DNA from: Citrobacter amalonaticus
GTDB taxonomy: Bacteria > Pseudomonadota > Gammaproteobacteria > Enterobacterales > Enterobacteriaceae
DNA length: 64,000 nt
Direction of reading: 5' to 3'
Assembly: GCF_018252635.1 (NCBI RefSeq)
Contig: NZ_JAGTXM010000002.1
Location: 1-64,000, forward strand
Shown here: positions 60,531 through 64,000 of the stretch, piece after piece
Layout: the number at the start of each line of letters is the position of its first letter
How positions within the stretch are numbered: the first letter of the stretch is position 1
Notes under the pieces: model-generated
The model's input: only the letters and a program-made list of their open reading frames with translations
Databases searched by the model: none
What the model was told of the DNA's origin: nothing
Program-made: the position numbers and the translations under genes

Positions 60531-62546
60531 ATGAAGCGCCTGCACGTGTCTGTGGACAATACGCCATGGCTGAAAGCGACAGCTGGACAGTGGCGCTATG
60601 CGCTGCGTAATACTCTGGCGATGTGCCTGGCGCTGACGTTTGCCTACTATCTCAATCTGGATGAACCCTATTGGGCCATGACCTCTGCCGCTGTGGTCAG
60701 TTTTCCCACGGTTGGCGGGGTGATCAGTAAAAGTCTTGGACGCATTGCGGGGAGCCTGCTGGGGGCGACCGCAGCATTAATTCTCGCCGGACATACGCTC
60801 AACGAACCGTGGCTGTTTCTGTTGAGCATGTCCGCCTGGATTGGCTTCTGTACCTGGGCCTGTGCGCAGTTTACCAATAACGTGGCGTATGCCTTCCAGC
60901 TTGCAGGTTACACGGCCGCCATTATTGCTTTCCCGATGGTGAATATTGTTGAAATCACTCAACTGTGGGATATCGCGCAGGCGCGCGTCTGCGAAGTGAT
61001 TGTCGGGATCCTCTGCGGCGGCACGATGATGATGATATTGCCCAGTACCTCAGATGGTACTGCGCTACTGACCGCGCTGAAGAACATGCATGCGCGTCTG
61101 CTGGAACACGCCAGCCTGCTGTGGCAATCCGAGACGACCGATGCGATTCGCTCCGCGCACGAAGGCGTGATCGGACAGATTTTAACGATGAATTTATTGC
61201 GTATTCAGGCATTCTGGAGCCATTACCGTTTCCGTCGCCAGAATGCGCTGCTGAACGCCCTTTTGCATAATCAACTGCGCCTCACCAGCGTCATCTCAAG
61301 TTTACGCAGAATGTTGCTGAACTGGCCCAATCCCCCGGCCCAGATGCGGGAAATCATTGACCAACTTCTGGCGGCGCTGGCCCGTTCACAGACCGACAGT
61401 TATGCCGTTGCGCGGATCATTGCGCCCCTTGCCCCCACCGACGTTAGCGATTATCGTCACGTCGCATTCTGGCAGCGGTTACGCTACTTTTGTCGCCTCT
61501 ATCTGCGCACCAGCCACCAGTTACGCCTGATCGAAAATGGCGGGCCGCTAACCCCCGTTAACATTCCGCGTACTCCCGCGCTGGCACGACACACCGATAA
61601 TGCAGAAGCCCTCTGGAGCGGCCTGCGCACCTTTGTCACGCTGATGGTCATTGGCGCCTGGAGTATTACGTCGCAGTGGGAATCGGGTTCGGGAGCGTTG
61701 ACGCTGGCGGCCATCAGTTGTGTGCTCTATTCCGCCGTTGCCACGCCGTTTAAATCACTGACGCTGCTGATGCGCACGCTGGTATTGCTCTCGCTGTTCA
61801 GTTTCGTAGTCAAGTTCGGACTGATGGTCCAGATTAGCGACCTGTGGGAATTCTTGCTGTTCTTGTTCCCGTTGCTAACCACCATGCAATTATTGAAGTT
61901 GCAAATGCCAAAACTGGCGGGACTTTGGGGACAATTGATTGTCTTTATGGGGTCGTTTATCGCCGTAACTAATCCACCGGTCTATGACTTTGCCGATTTT
62001 CTGAATGACAATACCGCGAAGATTGTCGGGGTAGCGCTGTCATGGCTGGCCTTCGCGATTTTGCGTCCGGGATCGGATGCGCGCAAAAGCCGCCGCCATA
62101 TCCGGGCGCTACGCCGGAGCTTTGTCGATCAGTTGAGTCGCTATCCGACGTACAGTGAAAACGAGTACGAGTCGCTGACGTATCACCATATCAGTCAGTT
62201 AAGCAACAGTCAGGATGCGCTGGCGCGGCGCTGGCTACTGCGCTGGGGCGTGGTGTTGCTCAATTGTTCACACGTCGTCTGGCAGCTTCGCGGCTGGGAG
62301 TCGCGTTCCGACCCGCTGTCACAGGTCCGGGACATTTGTATTGCCTTACTGCATGATGTGATGAGCGAACGCGGCGTCCAGCAGCGGTCGCTTGCTGCAA
62401 CGCTGGCGGAACTCCTGCGGATTTGCCAGACGCTGTCGCGCCATCATCAACCCGCCGCGCAAGAACTGGCGGCGATCGTCTGGCGACTGTATTGTTCGCT
62501 TTCTCAACTGGAACAAGCGCCGCCAGAAGGCTCGCTGACATCCTGA
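60531..62546 (+). CDS. ydhK: YdhK, FUSC-family efflux transporter
   Basis: A 671-residue protein with two sets of about five to six helices (40-180 and 370-510) separated by cytoplasmic segments, the AaeB/FUSC plan. The first block has [38 protein letters not shown], a family hallmark. It starts directly after the ydhJ stop and ends directly before the convergent sodC stop. By analogy it exports aromatic acids; the substrate is not known. Confidence 0.92.
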   Translation: MKRLHVSVDNTPWLKATAGQWRYALRNTLAMCLALTFAYYLNLDEPYWAMTSAAVVSFPTVGGVISKSLGRIAGSLLGATAALILAGHTLNEPWLFLLSMSAWIGFCTWACAQFTNNVAYAFQLAGYTAAIIAFPMVNIVEITQLWDIAQARVCEVIVGILCGGTMMMILPSTSDGTALLTALKNMHARLLEHASLLWQSETTDAIRSAHEGVIGQILTMNLLRIQAFWSHYRFRRQNALLNALLHNQLRLTSVISSLRRMLLNWPNPPAQMREIIDQLLAALARSQTDSYAVARIIAPLAPTDVSDYRHVAFWQRLRYFCRLYLRTSHQLRLIENGGPLTPVNIPRTPALARHTDNAEALWSGLRTFVTLMVIGAWSITSQWESGSGALTLAAISCVLYSAVATPFKSLTLLMRTLVLLSLFSFVVKFGLMVQISDLWEFLLFLFPLLTTMQLLKLQMPKLAGLWGQLIVFMGSFIAVTNPPVYDFADFLNDNTAKIVGVALSWLAFAILRPGSDARKSRRHIRALRRSFVDQLSRYPTYSENEYESLTYHHISQLSNSQDALARRWLLRWGVVLLNCSHVVWQLRGWESRSDPLSQVRDICIALLHDVMSERGVQQRSLAATLAELLRICQTLSRHHQPAAQELAAIVWRLYCSLSQLEQAPPEGSLTS

Positions 62547-63068
62547 TTATTTAATCACCCCACAAGCAAAGCGTGCCCCACCGCCGCCCAGAGGTTTGGG
62601 CTGATCGGACATATTATCGCCTCCGACGTGGATCATCAGCGCTTTGTCTTTGATATCGTTAAGGGATTTAAGGCGCGTTGCCGTGACGGGAATGATGGCT
62701 TTACCTTCGTTATTCACCACCAGCACGGGCAGATCGCCAAGATGCCCTTCGCCATCCGGTCCGGCGTGTTTACCGGTTTTATGCGGGTCAAAATGCCCTC
62801 CGGCGGACTCGGCGGCAAAGGCTTTGCCGTCTTTAATGGCCGGCTGACAACTGCCGTTGGCATGGATATGAAAACCATGCTCACCTGGCGGCAACGCTTT
62901 CAGATCCGGCGTAAATTCCAGCCCGTTCGCTGTTTCTGCAATCGTTACCTCCCCGATGGACTGCCCGACCCCTTGTGAGGTAACCAGGTTCATCTCCACG
63001 GTCTCACTGGCGGCTTGCGCCCCCGCACAGGCCAACAGGGTTAACATAGCCAGACTCAATCGCTTCAT
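62547..63068 (-). CDS. sodC: SodC, periplasmic Cu,Zn superoxide dismutase
   Basis: A 173-residue enzyme with a signal peptide ending AGAQA (about 19). Copper and zinc ligands can be placed in HGFHIHANGSC, GGHFDPHKTGKHAGPDGEGHLGDLP and ALMIHVGGDN; the disulphide partner is in ARFACGVIK. It matches the monomeric E. coli type (SodC/SodCII). Confidence 0.95.
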   Translation of the reverse strand: MKRLSLAMLTLLACAGAQAASETVEMNLVTSQGVGQSIGEVTIAETANGLEFTPDLKALPPGEHGFHIHANGSCQPAIKDGKAFAAESAGGHFDPHKTGKHAGPDGEGHLGDLPVLVVNNEGKAIIPVTATRLKSLNDIKDKALMIHVGGDNMSDQPKPLGGGGARFACGVIK

Positions 63069-63145
63069 AGGACCTCCGTTCTGTATGTATGTCGGTTAAG
63101 TGTAAACCAGTGACACCATTTTGAACGGAGATCCGCGATTTTCCC

Positions 63146-64000
63146 TTACGGTACGTCGTAACCCAGCGCGGCTTTACGGATACGGAACCACTGCTGGCGG
63201 CTCATTTTCAGAGATTCTGCTTCCACCGCTGCACGAACACGTTCGATTTTACCGGAGCCAATGATCGGCAGCGGCTGTGACGGCAGACGCAGGATCCAGG
63301 CATAAACCACTTGCTCAATGGAAGAGGCGTTCAGTTCTTGTGCGATCACCGCCAGCTCATTACGCAGCGGCTGGAACGCATCGTCATTGAACAGGCGCCC
63401 GCCGCCGAGACAAGACCAGGCCATCGGGCGAATGCGCAGTTGCTGGAGCTGATCGAGCGTGCCGTCTAACAGCAGCGGCTGGTGAACCGGAGAGATCTCC
63501 ACCTGGTTGGTCGCCAGCGTGAACGGAAGGCGCGATTGCAACAACGTAAACTGCGCAGGCGTAAAGTTGGAGACACCGAAATGACGCACTTTTCCACTCT
63601 GATGCAGGTGTTTAAAGGCGTCGGCAACTTCATCGGCATCCATCAGCGGGTCCGGACGGTGGATCAGCAGCAGATCCAGATGGTCAGTCGCCAGATTGGT
63701 CAACGACTGTTCCGCGCTTTTCACAATATGATCGCGATCGGTGATGTAGTGGCCGAGCGCGTTTTCCGCGCGCGCGGTAGTGGCGATACCGCATTTAGTG
63801 ACGATCTGCATGCGCTCACGCAGATGAGGGGCCAGTTTCAGCGCTTCACCAAAGGCTGCCTCGCACAGATAGCCACCGTAAATATCCGCATGGTCCACGG
63901 TCGTGACACCTAAATCCAGGTGCTCTTCAATAAAGCTCACCAGTTCCCGGGGGGACATATTCCAGTCCATCAGTCGCCAGTAACCCATAACAAAGCGGGA
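63146..64000 (-). CDS. ydhF: YdhF, aldo/keto reductase (5' truncated by window end)
   Basis: An aldo/keto reductase missing about 14 N-terminal residues, which lie beyond the window; the frame is open through the last base and reads SRFV before MGYWRLMDW. The catalytic set is visible: Asp and Tyr in TTVDHADIYGGY, Lys in IVTKCGIAT, His in LLLIHRPDPL. The NADPH-site segment PIIGSGKIERVRAAVEA is near the end. Physiological substrate unknown. Confidence 0.93.
   Translation of the reverse strand, partial: SRFVMGYWRLMDWNMSPRELVSFIEEHLDLGVTTVDHADIYGGYLCEAAFGEALKLAPHLRERMQIVTKCGIATTARAENALGHYITDRDHIVKSAEQSLTNLATDHLDLLLIHRPDPLMDADEVADAFKHLHQSGKVRHFGVSNFTPAQFTLLQSRLPFTLATNQVEISPVHQPLLLDGTLDQLQQLRIRPMAWSCLGGGRLFNDDAFQPLRNELAVIAQELNASSIEQVVYAWILRLPSQPLPIIGSGKIERVRAAVEAESLKMSRQQWFRIRKAALGYDVP

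Overview
The window is a continuous piece of enterobacterial chromosome. Almost every protein can be aligned from memory, residue for residue, with genes of the Escherichia coli terminus region (ynfD to ydhF). Gene content is closer to Citrobacter or Salmonella than to E. coli. An osmU-type osmoprotectant ABC operon follows dmsD. The uid (beta-glucuronidase) genes are absent between ydgA and malI, and clcB is absent between the osm operon and bioD2. An M32 carboxypeptidase sits next to asr. The presence of malI-malXY argues for Citrobacter rather than Salmonella, but this is an inference. A Tus gene with a near-consensus Ter site at its start places the window in the replication-termination zone.

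Layout. 1-5.6 kb: the tail of an autotransporter, ynfD, then an anaerobic S/N-oxide reductase operon (ynfF-ynfG-ynfH-dmsD) behind a promoter with FNR and NarL/NarP sites. 5.9-9.3 kb: osmoprotectant importer (permease, binding protein, permease, ATPase). 9.4-13.9 kb: bioD2, mlc, ynfL/ynfM. 13.9-17.2 kb: a candidate 30-residue protein, an M32 carboxypeptidase, acid-shock asr, the tiny ydgU and the protease ydgD. 17.2-26.5 kb: mdtJI, tqsA, pntAB, ydgH, ydgI, folM, ydgC. 26.6-29.5 kb: the two-component pair rstA and rstB, split by a reverse-strand gene whose product looks like a zinc deaminase. 29.6-35.1 kb: tus, fumC, fumA, manA. 35.2-43.7 kb: ydgA, malI-malXY, add, ydgJ, blr, cnu. 43.8-50.6 kb: ydgK, the rsxABCDGE electron-transport operon and nth. 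51.2-56.8 kb: dtpA, gstA, pdxY, tyrS, pdxH, mliC. 56.9-64 kb: anmK, slyB, slyA, the ydhIJK efflux cluster, sodC and the 5'-truncated ydhF.

Regulatory links visible inside the window: RstA is encoded here and a perfect RstA box lies in front of asr; MalI is encoded here and two identical 16-bp palindromes lie between malI and malX; a PhoP-type direct repeat lies in front of slyB; Tus is encoded here and its Ter site overlaps its own translation start region.

The strongest candidate for something undescribed is the 209-residue reverse-strand protein at 27373-28002. It has an HAE motif followed by a CPC motif and further cysteines, as in the nucleic-acid deaminase superfamily best known from polymorphic toxins. 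It stands alone, without a recognisable toxin delivery module or immunity gene, and it separates a kinase from its response regulator. Most of the rest is conserved core genome, and I report it as such.
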